This document shows, piece after piece, positions 45,182 through 56,137 of a stretch of DNA of 64,000 nucleotides. The position numbers and the translations under genes are program-made. Below the pieces are notes generated by a model. That model searched no databases, was not told the origin of the DNA, and saw only the letters and a list, made by a program, of their open reading frames with translations. Position 1 is the first letter of the stretch. Each line of letters begins with the position of its first letter. The stretch is from Colocasia esculenta. Its lineage: Eukaryota > Streptophyta > Magnoliopsida > Alismatales > Araceae. The stretch is from NCBI GenBank assembly GCA_014218235.1, contig CM024763.1, positions 86,848,244 to 86,912,243 of the forward strand, in the 5' to 3' direction.

Positions 45182-46874
45182 CTTAGTTCGATAAATCTAG
45201 GGATAACCTGTGAGGATGGGTAGAAAGCCTAAGGTTAAGCTAGATAAGTATAGTTGGATATAAATTCTATTGAGTATGAAATGAAAATTTGGAGGTTGGT
45301 TTTTCCCTATGATTCTTCTCCCTTCCAAAACTTCATGCTTGTAGTTCCTTTATCCGTATAAACCCATGTTTACATTTATCCTTGATTCTGAAAACGTCAT
45401 TAGGGTGTTTTCCTATCCATTATGATCATGTTTTAGCTAGAGTTGTGTTATGACTCAAGCATACTATGAAACTCATCCCATTAAAAAAAAAAGTTTTAGG
45501 AAGTGTTGCACTTCTAGTTATCATCTTGCTTTTAGATTCCCATACCACAATATATCCCTATTGTCCTACTTGTCTCCCTCATGAAATATGGTGTTAGAAC
45601 TGGAATTAAGACCATTTTAATGTTGTCAATCATGTAAAGATTCATAGGAACACTTGGTAGAATTTCCTGTGGTAGTTCTACCACATTTGTGGAAGTTTAG
45701 ACTTTACCTGTTGACTGACAGCACTTACCTGTCGACAGCCGACTCTGGTCTGTCGACAGATACCCTCAGAACCAGAAAAACCTTGCTCTGTCTGTTGTCA
45801 TCTGTCGACAGCCATTTTCTAGCTGTCGACAGACACCAGTTTGTGTTGAACTGATCCTTCTTCAGTTAGATGTGTCAGCAGGTTCAGTCAGAAATGTCAG
45901 CAGGACCTTGTAAGACTGAACTCATACCTTATTTACATTTCATATCATTTAAGTAAATGATTCATTTACTTAAGATATTACATGTAAATAAGGAAGTACC
46001 CCCCATTTGAATCCAATAAAAATATCAAAATCATATCTCTTACCAATAAAAGTCAACTCTCCCACCGAAGAAGAAAAACGTAATTTTTGCAATTCCATCA
46101 AAATATCGTCTTTCTAATTTCTCACAATTTGGCCTACCTAAAAATTTCATAATTCAAATAAACCTAGTAGAATGTTAAGAATCTAAGGTCCGGTGAAAAA
46201 TGGTAAACACACATATGACTTCTCCAAGGGAGCCCTCTCCTACTGAAGAAAAGTCAAACTTGTTCACCCTTTAATTTATATCATCTTTAGACTTGAACTC
46301 ATCAAAATTTTCTTTCTAACTCTATCCCAAGGATCCAATGTTTTCAAGTTGAGTTAAATCTTATAATTTTGCTTCATTAATCAATAGCATGGCGTGTTAA
46401 CACACACAAACAAATTGACTTGGGTCAGTAGGAAGTTTCGAATGAATCAACCCTATATTTTCTAGAATTGACCTCAATCAGGTGATTGCAGTTTTGACTA
46501 ATTATCCATCACTAGAGTTGATCTTGTAATATCCCAGTATCAACCTCACATATGAGTAGTGTCAACCTAAGAAGTAATCAGGGTCAACACACTTAATAGA
46601 CCTTTTGACTTTATGAATTTTCATATGTTATAAAAGACTTGTGTTAAATATTTATTACATTTAGCTGAATATATCAAAACCAGGAACACAACATATATCA
46701 TCTGTCATATCTCAAAATCCTACAAGAAAAAGGTACCATTTAATCATGGAGGTTAATGTATCAAATAACTAGATACATACTGTAACAATTGTATTAATAG
46801 TATGAATCAGAAAAGCTGAGTTTTAAATCACATGATTAACTAACTAAATTTAATTTGTTTGCTCAACCAGCGTA
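45182..46874 (+). other. Element F internal leader
   Basis: Non-coding, AT-rich. Contains the four CTGTCGACAG palindromes (45731-45830), an almost perfect inverted repeat of AAGTAAATGATTCATTTACTT near 45951-45971, and nothing that looks like protein. It probably replaced the gag N-terminus of an autonomous ancestor. Confidence 0.6.
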
Positions 46875-47291
46875 ATGGGAGAAGAAGCACAATGGAAAGA
46901 GGTTCAACATGCAATGGACAACCTTGCTCAGTCCTTAGAACGAATAGTTCCCGTCGATAACCAAGGAAAAATGGAACTGCATAAGGACATTAAGAGTCTA
47001 AACTCTCAAGAAATAGTGAGTATTACAGTGTCCATACGGAAGAAGACAATTCCTCCCAATGATAGAGAAATAACTGGCAAACAGAAGATGAAGCGGAGCA
47101 AAGAGAACAAAAAGAATAAGAAAGCCAAAAAGCAAGCAAACGAAGCTTGTGCATCTTGTCACAAATCAGGCCACATCAAAAAGAATTGTTGGCGGAGACT
47201 AGGAGCATGTTTAAAGTGTGGAAGTCTAGAGCATCGGATCTCAAAATGTCCTGCACTCTCAGAGCAAAGACAAGAGTTCAAGAAAACTTGA
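46875..47291 (+). CDS. Small nucleocapsid-like protein with two CCHC knuckles (element F)
   Basis: An intact 138-codon ORF. Residues 1-50 are mixed and helical-looking (WKEVQHAMDNLAQSLERIV). Residues 66-90 are very lysine-rich (KQKMKRSKENKKNKKAKKQ). Two zinc knuckles of the CX2CX4HX4C type follow: C92, C95, H100, C105 and C112, C115, H120, C125. This matches only the nucleocapsid end of a retrotransposon gag; the capsid block is absent. It could bind element RNA in the nucleus or in a helper's particle. It could also be a chance survivor of an old gag, but an undamaged frame with all eight metal ligands is notable in a window where almost all other frames are broken. Confidence 0.6.
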   Translation: MGEEAQWKEVQHAMDNLAQSLERIVPVDNQGKMELHKDIKSLNSQEIVSITVSIRKKTIPPNDREITGKQKMKRSKENKKNKKAKKQANEACASCHKSGHIKKNCWRRLGACLKCGSLEHRISKCPALSEQRQEFKKT

Positions 47292-47879
47292 AGCCACAAA
47301 GAAATTTTAAGTGACTGAAGCTATTAGAAGAAATTTTATGTATAAGTTAATCGATTAGAGTATAGTAAGAAGTGCTTGGATTTAGTTGTTGTAGTAGGAT
47401 AAAACTTGGTAAGTTTTTCCAATCAATGTAATTTTACAAGGCTGATTATAGAGTTCTGTACTGGAAATCTTATGTGATAAATAAAATTCTCGTTGTCTAT
47501 CTTTACTCATCAAACCTTATTACCTTTTCAAGGGAATATGTACTCATATAACTCTATGAGGGTTATAGTTATTCCTTGATAAAAGAAATCTTAGGAGTAA
47601 TATACTACTACCAAAAATAAGAAATGTAGCAGCATGTACTAATGAAACCCCTGTTCATCACATGGCTCCATAAGATTTAAAAATGCTAACTAATATTCAG
47701 ATTTCCATCAACTAATGATGTCGTGTTATAGAAAGTGTATAGGATGGTAATCATAATAAGATTAGTGAAACTAATCTGAAATAGATAAAGATTCCAAAAA
47801 CTGAAAACTTACATCTTTGTGATCCATCCAAACTAAGTCAAGAAGTTTGGAGGACCAAACCTTTTTAGTGGGAGAGAGT
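47292..47879 (+). other. Element F 3' internal region and polypurine tract
   Basis: Non-coding AT-rich sequence ending in AGTGGGAGAGAGT at 47867-47879, directly before the 3' LTR; this is the plus-strand primer. No other feature is visible. Confidence 0.7.
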
Positions 47880-50774
47880 TGTAATGCCCCAGAAATTTAA
47901 AATGTTAAGAAAATAAATAATTTGGTTAAAATACCTTAGAGTTGTTATTAAATTGTGATAATTAGATGAAGACTTAATTAGTGGTAATGAACGTTATCCC
48001 AGTATCGTACCTCGAAGTGCGTGCCTCCACAGGGCGATACCGGAAAACGACAACGAAATAAAAATCCGAGAACATCAAAATTTCCAGAAAAATGTGGAGA
48101 AATCAAATATGTAATTATCTGAATTTTTTGACGTACGGATTTCAAGGTACAGTCGACGCGACCATTTTTCGGGTGATTTTTCACCTAGTGTAAAATAAAT
48201 TCTAAAAATAAAATAAAAATCACCATAATTTGTAAAACCATTATATTAGTCTATGGTTGAAATTTTAATACAAATGGATACCATTTGAATATGTTTACAT
48301 AAAGTTTAGTGGGCTAGCTGAATTTTGGACTAATTACGGAAGGGATTTTCTGGGATTTCTGGGTGTTTACGTGGAAGCCCTGGGAAGGCCAGCGTACATG
48401 GAAGTGGGATGAACATGTTACCCTTTAGGTATAAGTTATGGGAGCTATGCATGGCAAACGTGTCCAGACATGGTTTAAGGGGATTAAAACCTTGACACCT
48501 TGATGGCTATCGTGCCATCATGCATGGCCGGCGTTGAGGGTTATAAAAACCCCCCAATACCCAGCTTGCGAACCTTCTAAGTCTGCTCTTTCTGCAACTG
48601 TGTTTGCAAGACCTCATACTGTGAGTGTAGTGGGTGAATTGTGGTGGAAGTCATCGTTTTCTGTTGGAGCTGCTGCTTCTGTTGAAGGTGTTTCTACTGG
48701 AGCTGCTATTTTTGTTGTTCCTGTTGGAGGTGCTGCAGCCGTGGCTGCTGTTGCTTCCACCCTTGTTGCAGCTGTGTTTCCAAGCTTACCATCTCTTCCT
48801 CCTACCAGTTGTGGTTCCTCTGTTAAGGGGGAGGTTGTGAGTCTTCATCTCTCTAAAAGCAAGGTAGAATTCTTTTCCTATTTCCCTCAATCTCGTTCAA
48901 TTGACTTATTAGGACCTCCTGTGTAGGTAGTTCCCTCCTCAAACTATTGCTTGACTCTATAAACGCTTTTAGAAGTGTGTGTTTATCCTGTATGATTTCT
49001 TGTTGAATACCTCATTGTTGTTATAGAAGTGTTCCTCTAGTATCATATTATGTTAAGTTTTAACCTAACCAATGTAGGATTCAATCCTTGATCACTATCT
49101 TCTATTTCCCCTTCCTTACTAAGTCTTGGAATTCTATAACCATCTTGACCTCCTGAGAACATGGGATTTAGTCAGCTTGTTTGATTACCTCTGTATTGTT
49201 GAGTTCATATGGTTGCTATTCAACACTCATGTCTTTAATTATAATCTATGTATTGATAGGATTCCTTTCTTAATCTCTTAGTTACCTGGCCACCTTTTCT
49301 TTGATTCCTTGGTTAATGGCGTGTGGTACCTTAAGCATGCCATCCTTCCAATCTGAGAACTCAGACTTTTGTCAAATCTGATAGTCATGTTATTTCCAAA
49401 GTTTAGAAAATATGTCTATGTTAGAAAATCAACATTACACCAGTTTTAGTTGATCCTCAAGTCACAAGTAACTACATGTTATTGTCTTTGATCAATTCAA
49501 CTCAATTCAGAGTGTTGATCTCATCGTATAGGTTAGATAGAACCTTAAGTTTTTTCTAATCAAGTTGGGAATGTTAGAGGAACTTTTTAGAACTATTTGA
49601 GGTTGAATTAAGTGGCTTTCTGAAGTTTTACACAGCCCCTGTCGACAGACTTAGGGTTGGCTGTCGACAGGAACCCCTGGCCAGAACCAGAAAACCAGCA
49701 CTATGTGTCCCTGTCGACAGGCTCCTGGCTTGCTGTCAACAGGTGCACACAGAACTGAAATCCCAGTTCTGGAAAAACAGCCCCTGTCGACAGCAGACCC
49801 AAGCTTGTCGACAGGTCTCGACAGAGCCATGTTTCCAGCATCTCTTTGACTCAGTTCTTCGTTGTAAATCCTACCCAATTGCTCCAACTAATAATCTACC
49901 TATAGTTGTGTTTTTTACTATCTAAACCTTACTAAAACCAGTCATGTGATCTTTCTTTTTCCTTGAATTATTTCTTCAAGTTCCGAACAAAATTGTTCTT
50001 GTGAAACTATCAATTTCTGAAATCAGTGAAGGAACTAAAGTTCCTTGGTTCTTGTGTGCAAATCTTGAGTAACTATGAGTAAAATCCTTGTATCCTTGAC
50101 TCATTACAATAATGAGTGTGTTATGATGACGAGTTGCGAGTCTTTGGGACTCATTTGAGTAATATGCCTGGCAAATAAAGGGCTGGTTCAGTCCTGGGGG
50201 GAGCGCCCGAATTCGTCAGTGGCCGCGCGGGGGCGATGAGGATAGTGGATGTTGGCATGCATCATTAAGTGTTTGATTAGTCATCATGATACACGTGTGT
50301 TGTGAATACGTGCTTGATTCTAAACTTAAGTGACATCCTGAGTTATTGATCATGCTCCTATATTACCTTGGTTCTTTATGTGTTATTGAATTGACTCATT
50401 CGTTCATAGCTTTGAACACTCATTGTTAATAATGTTCATGTTCTTATCTTGAGATCATACCTGTGAATCCTTCTTAATTCAAGGAATTGAATTCTACTGG
50501 GCTAGTTCGCTCACCAAATCCTACTATTTCAGGTACCTATAATTCTAGAAGGCAGAAACTTCGGGATTTGTGTGTGGAGAGACCAACCATGACGACATTT
50601 TACTTATGAGATTGTGAATCAGAAATCATGTAACATCTATTGAATGATGAATAATAATTTTTATTTAGTGAAGCCTCTGAGCAAACGTCCTATTCAGTTA
50701 GTTCAATTGTACTCTTGATTTCTCGTTGTTCACGTTCCGGCATTTATAGATATATTAAATGTCGTGACGCGACA
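47880..50774 (+). repeat. Element F 3' LTR
   Basis: Second copy of 42279-45166, starting TGTAATGCCCC. It keeps the TATA box at 48542-48549, the palindrome array (49640-49820) and the hairpin group near 50040-50150. An extra 18-20 bp near 50461-50480 is absent from the 5' LTR. Most other differences are single bases and 1-bp gaps. Confidence 0.93.
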
Positions 50775-51193
50775 CAGGGAGTGTCGACACACAAGCAACC
50801 TATGTCGACACCACTGTCCACTTTCATACTTCATTGTTTGCTGGATGCATGGGATGTGTCGACACCACTGAACATGTGTCGACACAACTGGCTTGCTTTC
50901 ATGTTTATTTGCTCTGGGAATGAGTCATGTGTCGACACACTATCTGAATTGTGTCGACACTACTGTCATCAAATGAACATTTTCTATGAGCTACACATGA
51001 AAAATAGTGTTAGATATTATTGAAGCATGATTTCCACATTTGTATGGATCACAGTTAAACATCATCAAAACAGGAGATCCAACAGACCTGATTGTCAACT
51101 AGAGTCAACACTACTGTGACTTGTCTTCAGGAGCTTGCTGGGCAGACTTTGTGAGTCGACCTGATTGTCAACTAGAGTCGACACTACTTTGAC
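50775..51193 (-). repeat. Element A 5' LTR, second part
   Basis: It resumes A's LTR after F, beginning with the second CAGGG. It carries six more GTCGAC palindromes (50783-50958) and two weaker ones near 51153 and 51177. A 20-bp phrase, CCTGATTGTCAACTAGAGTC, occurs twice (51087 and 51160). It stops at the assembly gap, so the outer end and A's right target duplication are not seen. Confidence 0.8.
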
Positions 51194-51293
51194 NNNNNNN
51201 NNNNNNNNNNNNNNNNNNNNNNNNNNNNNNNNNNNNNNNNNNNNNNNNNNNNNNNNNNNNNNNNNNNNNNNNNNNNNNNNNNNNNNNNNNNNN
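51194..51293. other. Assembly gap of exactly 100 N
   Basis: One hundred consecutive N, the conventional size for a gap of unknown length. The order across it (A to the left, G to the right) is a scaffolding statement, not sequence. Confidence 0.99.
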
Positions 51294-53165
51294 GCAAGCC
51301 AAACCACAGAAAACTGGTGTTGCCTCACACTGAACACAGGGCACACTGCCCTACATCGTCCAGTCAGGCTAGCACAACAATATAAGGCGCAATGGGTTAC
51401 CACAACCCATCATGCCACAAGGAAACAAAGCGCACGAGGGGAGCAACCAGCTCAACCTCAAAACAGCTCAACAAGGAGGGACCTTTCCACGAAGGTCGCC
51501 ACGGTGCGCAACACAGCACCAAGGCCGTGGCAGAGCACCACCACCCTAAGCAACCACAAAAAGCAGAGGAAGAAGGCACACAACTGGCTTCTTCCTCACA
51601 CAAAGGAGAAAATAGCACGCAAGGCTAGCACTCACACGTGAGGCATAGCCAACCAAACACCCGCTACACTAACCAGATTACCATCTGGGAGAGCATGCAG
51701 GGCATGAGAAACGAAGCAAACCTCTCGACTAGGGGGACACACGAAGTCCCACCAGCACAACCGAGAACGCGCAAACGAACAGGAAGACAACCTGGCCAAC
51801 ACCACGGCCAGACACACGGTTAAAGGCACCACACTCTGACTGACAAAGCCCAAGCAGACTGCAACAAGGACAGTCCGACGGCGACAACGATAGCTCATCT
51901 CCACCGAGAGAGCAACAACCAGCAAAACACACAAGGCAGCTTTGGGAAGAACCTCCACCCAAAGTGCCAAGAGCCGTTCTGGGGACCATCACCAGAACGC
52001 AGCCCAAACAAACGGCCAATAGAGAGAACACAGCAAACAACGGAAGCAACACAAACTGGTTCTGGGAGAACCTCCACCAGAACCACCAAGGCGCCGTTCT
52101 GGGAAAACCCACCAGAACGCAACGGGAAGCACAACAGCAGCATACCTCAACCCTGAGGTAGCACAACAACTGGCAGAAACAAGCTAGAACAGTCCTGAGA
52201 TGAACCCTCACCAGAACAACAGCAAACCATTCTGGGAAACCATCACCAAAACATAGGGCAACCAAGTGATGCACCTCAACTGCGAGGGCAAAGCAACAAC
52301 AATCAACCAGGCAACAGAGACCTCAACCAAAGAGGCAACATAGCGGAAGACTTCAACGAGCACAGAAGCAGTCCCAAGGGAGAGGAACTCTCACTAGGAC
52401 AACAACAAATAGTTCTGGGAAATGCCACCCGAACGCAAGCAGCCAAGCGATGCACCTCAACCCAGAGGGCAACGCTGCAACAACCAGAAACGAGCACAAC
52501 ACAGTCCTGGGGAAACCTCACCTCCACCAGAACCAATAGAGAAGAACTTCGGGAGCACCTCACCAAAGTTCACAACTAGTCAGCACAAGGCTGACAACAG
52601 CCATAGATAGGTGTCGCAGCACTCAACCAGCGGTGCAACACGGCACACAAGCATCTGCTTAGCTCGAGCAACGACATCGATTGAGCAGAGCACAGCGCAC
52701 AGGCACGCAAGGCCAAACACACAACCAACCCAGCACACACCCCCAACAACAAGGGGACATCCAACAAGACACACCCCACAACAAGGGGATAGCCAACAAG
52801 GCAAGGACACCTTCTACGGTTCCGCATACCACAACCCTGCACGGTGAAGGCTACACCACACGTAGGCTCTCTCAACCTTAGCGACACACCCACACGGACG
52901 CGCAGGCCGATGACGAGCCCAAACGCAGCACGAGCGAACCAGCAACCACGCTCGAAGCATGCGCATTCAACAATAACATCAACACTTTCCTATAGCTCAC
53001 ACTCGGACGCTGCTAGAAAGCTAACCACCTGCAACAAAGACCAAATGCTCACCTAAAAGCAACTCTACACGGACGGGCCAGCAGCGCATGAGTACCTTTC
53101 TATGGGAATAGCCATAGTTATTAACTCATTACAAATCTCGTTGGACCCCTGAGCTCTGATACCAC
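51294..53165 (-). mobile_element. Element G internal region (LARD-like, non-coding)
   Basis: Adenine/cytosine-rich sequence with no gag or pol motif on either strand. From 51970 to 52530 it repeats a hairpin theme about seven times: GTTCTGG or GTCCTGG, 9-15 bases, then CCAGAAC or a variant. From 52740 to 52800 a phrase CAACAAGGGGA recurs. The primer site at 53153-53164 (GCTCTGATACCA, reverse complement of TGGTATCAGAGC) lies one base before the LTR and sets minus orientation. The long minus-strand open frames here (for example 51729-52274) are the complement of this biased sequence. The left LTR is missing or inside the gap. Confidence 0.75.
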
Positions 53166-53546
53166 TGTAACGACCCGACCTCCCGGACCCCCGCCAGGGA
53201 CCCCCGAAGGTCGTGCTGCCACCTACGGATCCGAAGACCCGGAAGGGTTAGAATTTAGTCCAGTGAGATAAGCAATGAATTCAAATAACTATAACAAGAA
53301 AGACTACATTAATAAAGAAATTAAGTACAACATATCCCAAATAAAAGTACAGGTACAGAAATAAGTCGCAGTCCTTAAGGGGCATACCCCGAGGACTTGC
53401 AAAAAGGACACTCTCAACTCACGGTACAAAGAGCACTCACGCTCACAACTCACACTGCTGGCAACGCACGACGAACAAGCCGCCACCACGACCGTCCGGC
53501 AACGAACTCTTGCGACAGTGAGTCCCTACCTGAAGAGAGTAGGGGG

Positions 53547-53575
53547 TGAGCCTCGCGAACAAGGCTCAGTAGGGA
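53547..53575 (-). promoter_or_regulatory. Conserved LTR stem-loop (G)
   Basis: TGAGCCT (53547-53553) pairs with AGGCTCA (53562-53568) around CGCGAACA and is followed by GTAGGGA; 381 bp from the U5 end. Confidence 0.6.
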
Positions 53576-53930
53576 TTACCAGTCCCTTACCAGCCAGAGC
53601 AGTAGGAACTCCAATAAAGTAGAAGCAAAACTACTCTACAAAGCAGTAAAGCAAGAAACACCTACTGCAGAGTACTACAAAGCAGCGGAAACAGATTAAA
53701 CGGCTCAACCACAACCTGGGTCAGGCCAAACACGACTCCCGCAGAACCAGCGGAGTCAAACACATGCGGAAGCAACTAGAGCAACGCCACGACCCGCAAC
53801 TAGGGTTGGGCCAGAGCAACACAATGCGGAAGCAAACCCTCGGCACACACTCGCCGAGACAAAGAAGCTCACGGAACACTGGAGCAACCAAGAGAGACCA
53901 GAGTCTCACGACACAAGCACTAACATCCCG

Positions 53931-54225
53931 GACCTCCACAAGGTCGAGAAGGAACAACCAGGTGTCACCACGAGAGACACCGAACAACCATGTGAGAAGC
54001 AACATCTCACCACATGCACGGCCACCTCAGACCTCCACAAGGTCGAGGGTCCACAAGCAGAACCAACCTGCACCTCGAACACTCCACGAGGTCAAGGAAC
54101 TACACCTACCGGTGCCACCACGAACGGCACCAAGGAACGGGTTACCGAAACAGCAGTTGGGTGTCAACACAAGACACCCCGAGAGAACCCGCAAAACGGA
54201 AACCACTACACACGGCCACAAGGCC
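53931..54225 (-). promoter_or_regulatory. Chain of eight hairpins in G LTR
   Basis: In order: GACCT-CCACA-AGGTC (53931), GGTGTC-ACCACGAGA-GACACC (53961), GTGAGA-AGCAACA-TCTCAC (53992), GACCT-CCACA-AGGTC with an outer CCTC/GAGG pair (54025-54048), ACCTCG-AACACTCCA-CGAGGT (54072), GGTGCC-ACCACGAAC-GGCACC (54111), GGGTGTC-AACACAA-GACACCC (54159), GGCC-ACAA-GGCC (54214). Stems differ from one another but each pairs perfectly. Loops are A/C-rich, and ACCACGA occurs in two of them and in E. Confidence 0.75.
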
Positions 54226-56137
54226 AACTGACAAAGCCCAAGGAAGCGAGACACGGCTAGGCTACAACCACTGTGTAAACCAGGGCAACGAGAACACAAG
54301 TTCGGAAACAGTGTGAGCAACACCGTCACGCAAGAGCACACAAGCCACTGCCAGAAGTGCCTTAGTCTAGGTCTCCCCTCTCGTCGGAGTGAGACACGTG
54401 GACTAAGCAACCACAACCACAACCACAACCATCACAGTCCGGCCCCCACGCCTGACCTCCTTACGTGGCTTTGGAACCAACACAGAGCGAGGCAGTGAGA
54501 AGGACTAACTGGTCCACACTGGAAGAGAACCTGAACCACCTCGGAGACCCAAACCAACTAAGAGAGCTCTACAAACGACTCACGCCGCTGTCCCCACCGT
54601 TTTCCCCTTCTGCTCCAAGTCCATGACTTGAGCACGCCCGCCGCCCTGAGCAACTCCCTCTGACACAGACGCGCGGGGCTAGAGGTCCCAGGAAATGGTA
54701 ACAACCTGTCTCGCGGACATGCCCTCAAGTGCCTAGCACCGGGCGAAAGAGAACACTGGTGTGGAAACCACCACAGAAACGACACCGTTGGCTCGTAACC
54801 AAGACAAGCCCAGCAGGCACAGGCACGCAATACACCCCTTCCGGAAACCCCCAGAAGGGCCTTCGGCCAATGCCGGCACACACGGCACGGCCCAAGAAAC
54901 CGGAACACCACTAGGCAGAACAGAAACCAACGCTTTGCTAATAATCGATTGGCAGTCAGACCATCGATTATTACACAGAGGTGAGCCTCCTAACACAGCC
55001 GCTAGGACACGACCACGAAGGTGTCACCTTCAGTCAGTGAACGTAGGGAGGCAACTTGCCGCGTTCCTACCAGAAGGTCCGAAGGGCAACCCTGCCCTGG
55101 GGCACAAGCCGACACGCCAAACGGGCCACGGAAACACCCACGGCAACACAGGTCTTGTCGCGCCCTCCTAGCCCGTCGCGATCACATCGCGACGGTCAGG
55201 GCCACCGCGACAAGAGCCCTGTTGTCACGGGGAAGCGGTCGCGACAACAGAGCTGTCGCGATAGGAAAACAGGTCGCGACACCCTTGTCGCGACATCTGA
55301 CCACGCCCCGACAGCAACCCTGTCGCGACGGGAACTAGGGTCACGACATGACCCTTATCGCGACGGACACCCGCGCCACGATAAGGTCGCGTCTGACTGG
55401 GGCGATGCCTTATCTGATGTCGCGACGCGCTCGGCGGTTGCGACATCAGCTGGAATGCCGACCACCAGGATGTCACATCCGGGGTCCCCCACACGCTACA
55501 AATACTAAAACCATGGGGAGGGGAGCATGGTGAAAGTAGTAAACATATGCATTCCACAAAATGGACTCCCAATCCACACCAATAAGAAAGGGCACAAGAA
55601 TCCCTACTGATTAAACGAAGAACGAACCCACGAAGGGCCTTCACGACACCACGGCCGCCTCCTCCTCGCTCCACGACAACGCGCCAACACTCCGCACGAG
55701 CTGCCGCCGCTCCGCCAAGCCCAAGCCACCGGAGAAGGAGAGGGGGAACTTCTCCTCCTCGGGGAGGAGAAGGAAGGAGAAATGCCAAAAAAGGGGGAAG
55801 GGGTGCCGGCCAAGGCTTTTAGCCTCCGGCCCCCAGAACGCGACGGGGCGGGGCGTCACGATACAAACCTTATTGCGACGGCCGCCCAGACCGCGACCAG
55901 AACGCACCCACCCTGGGTGCCGCGACAACCTGACAGGTCAGTTTGCCACGCCTGCCACTTTGACAGGCGTCAGACGACCAAAAAATAGAAAGCAGTCGCG
56001 ACCTGTTGACCGGGCACGACAAGAATGCGACGCCAAAGGCGGTCGCAACAGGAATGACTGTCGCGACGGGCACCTCCGTCGCGACAAGGCCAGTCATCCC
56101 CCACACAACGGAAATCCGGAAAGCCCGAGATGTTACA

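Larger units (their letters stand above)
42279..50774 (+). mobile_element. Element F: non-autonomous LTR element with a nucleocapsid-like ORF
   Basis: LTRs 42279-45166 and 47880-50774 (about 2.89 kb each, TGTAAYGCCCC...GACA). Perfect target duplication CAGGG (42274-42278, 50775-50779). The primer site at 45170 fixes plus orientation. The 2.7-kb internal region has no protease, reverse transcriptase or integrase, and carries one intact ORF (46875-47291) with two CCHC knuckles. The TGTAACGCCCCAG start is usual for plant Gypsy LTRs, so a Gypsy origin is likely but unproven. Confidence 0.92.
53166..56137 (-). repeat. Element G 5' LTR (about 3.0 kb)
   Basis: Starts TGTAACGACCCGACC one base after the primer site and ends GATGTTACA at 56137. 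The first 60 bp resemble B's LTR (GGATCCGAAGACCCGGAAGGG). It contains GGGGCATACCCC (53379-53390), the conserved stem-loop (53547-53568), a hairpin chain (53931-54225) and many GTCGCGAC-type palindromes (55155-55440, 55850-56090). Only one LTR is visible, so no target duplication can be checked. Open frames inside are low complexity and I do not call them. Confidence 0.85.

Noticed and set aside
51729..52274. 181-codon minus-strand ORF in G (and 187 codons at 55225-55788)
   Set aside because: Both lie opposite hairpin or palindrome arrays, translate to Cys/Leu/Val- or Arg/Gly-rich low complexity and have no conserved relatives in the sibling LTRs.
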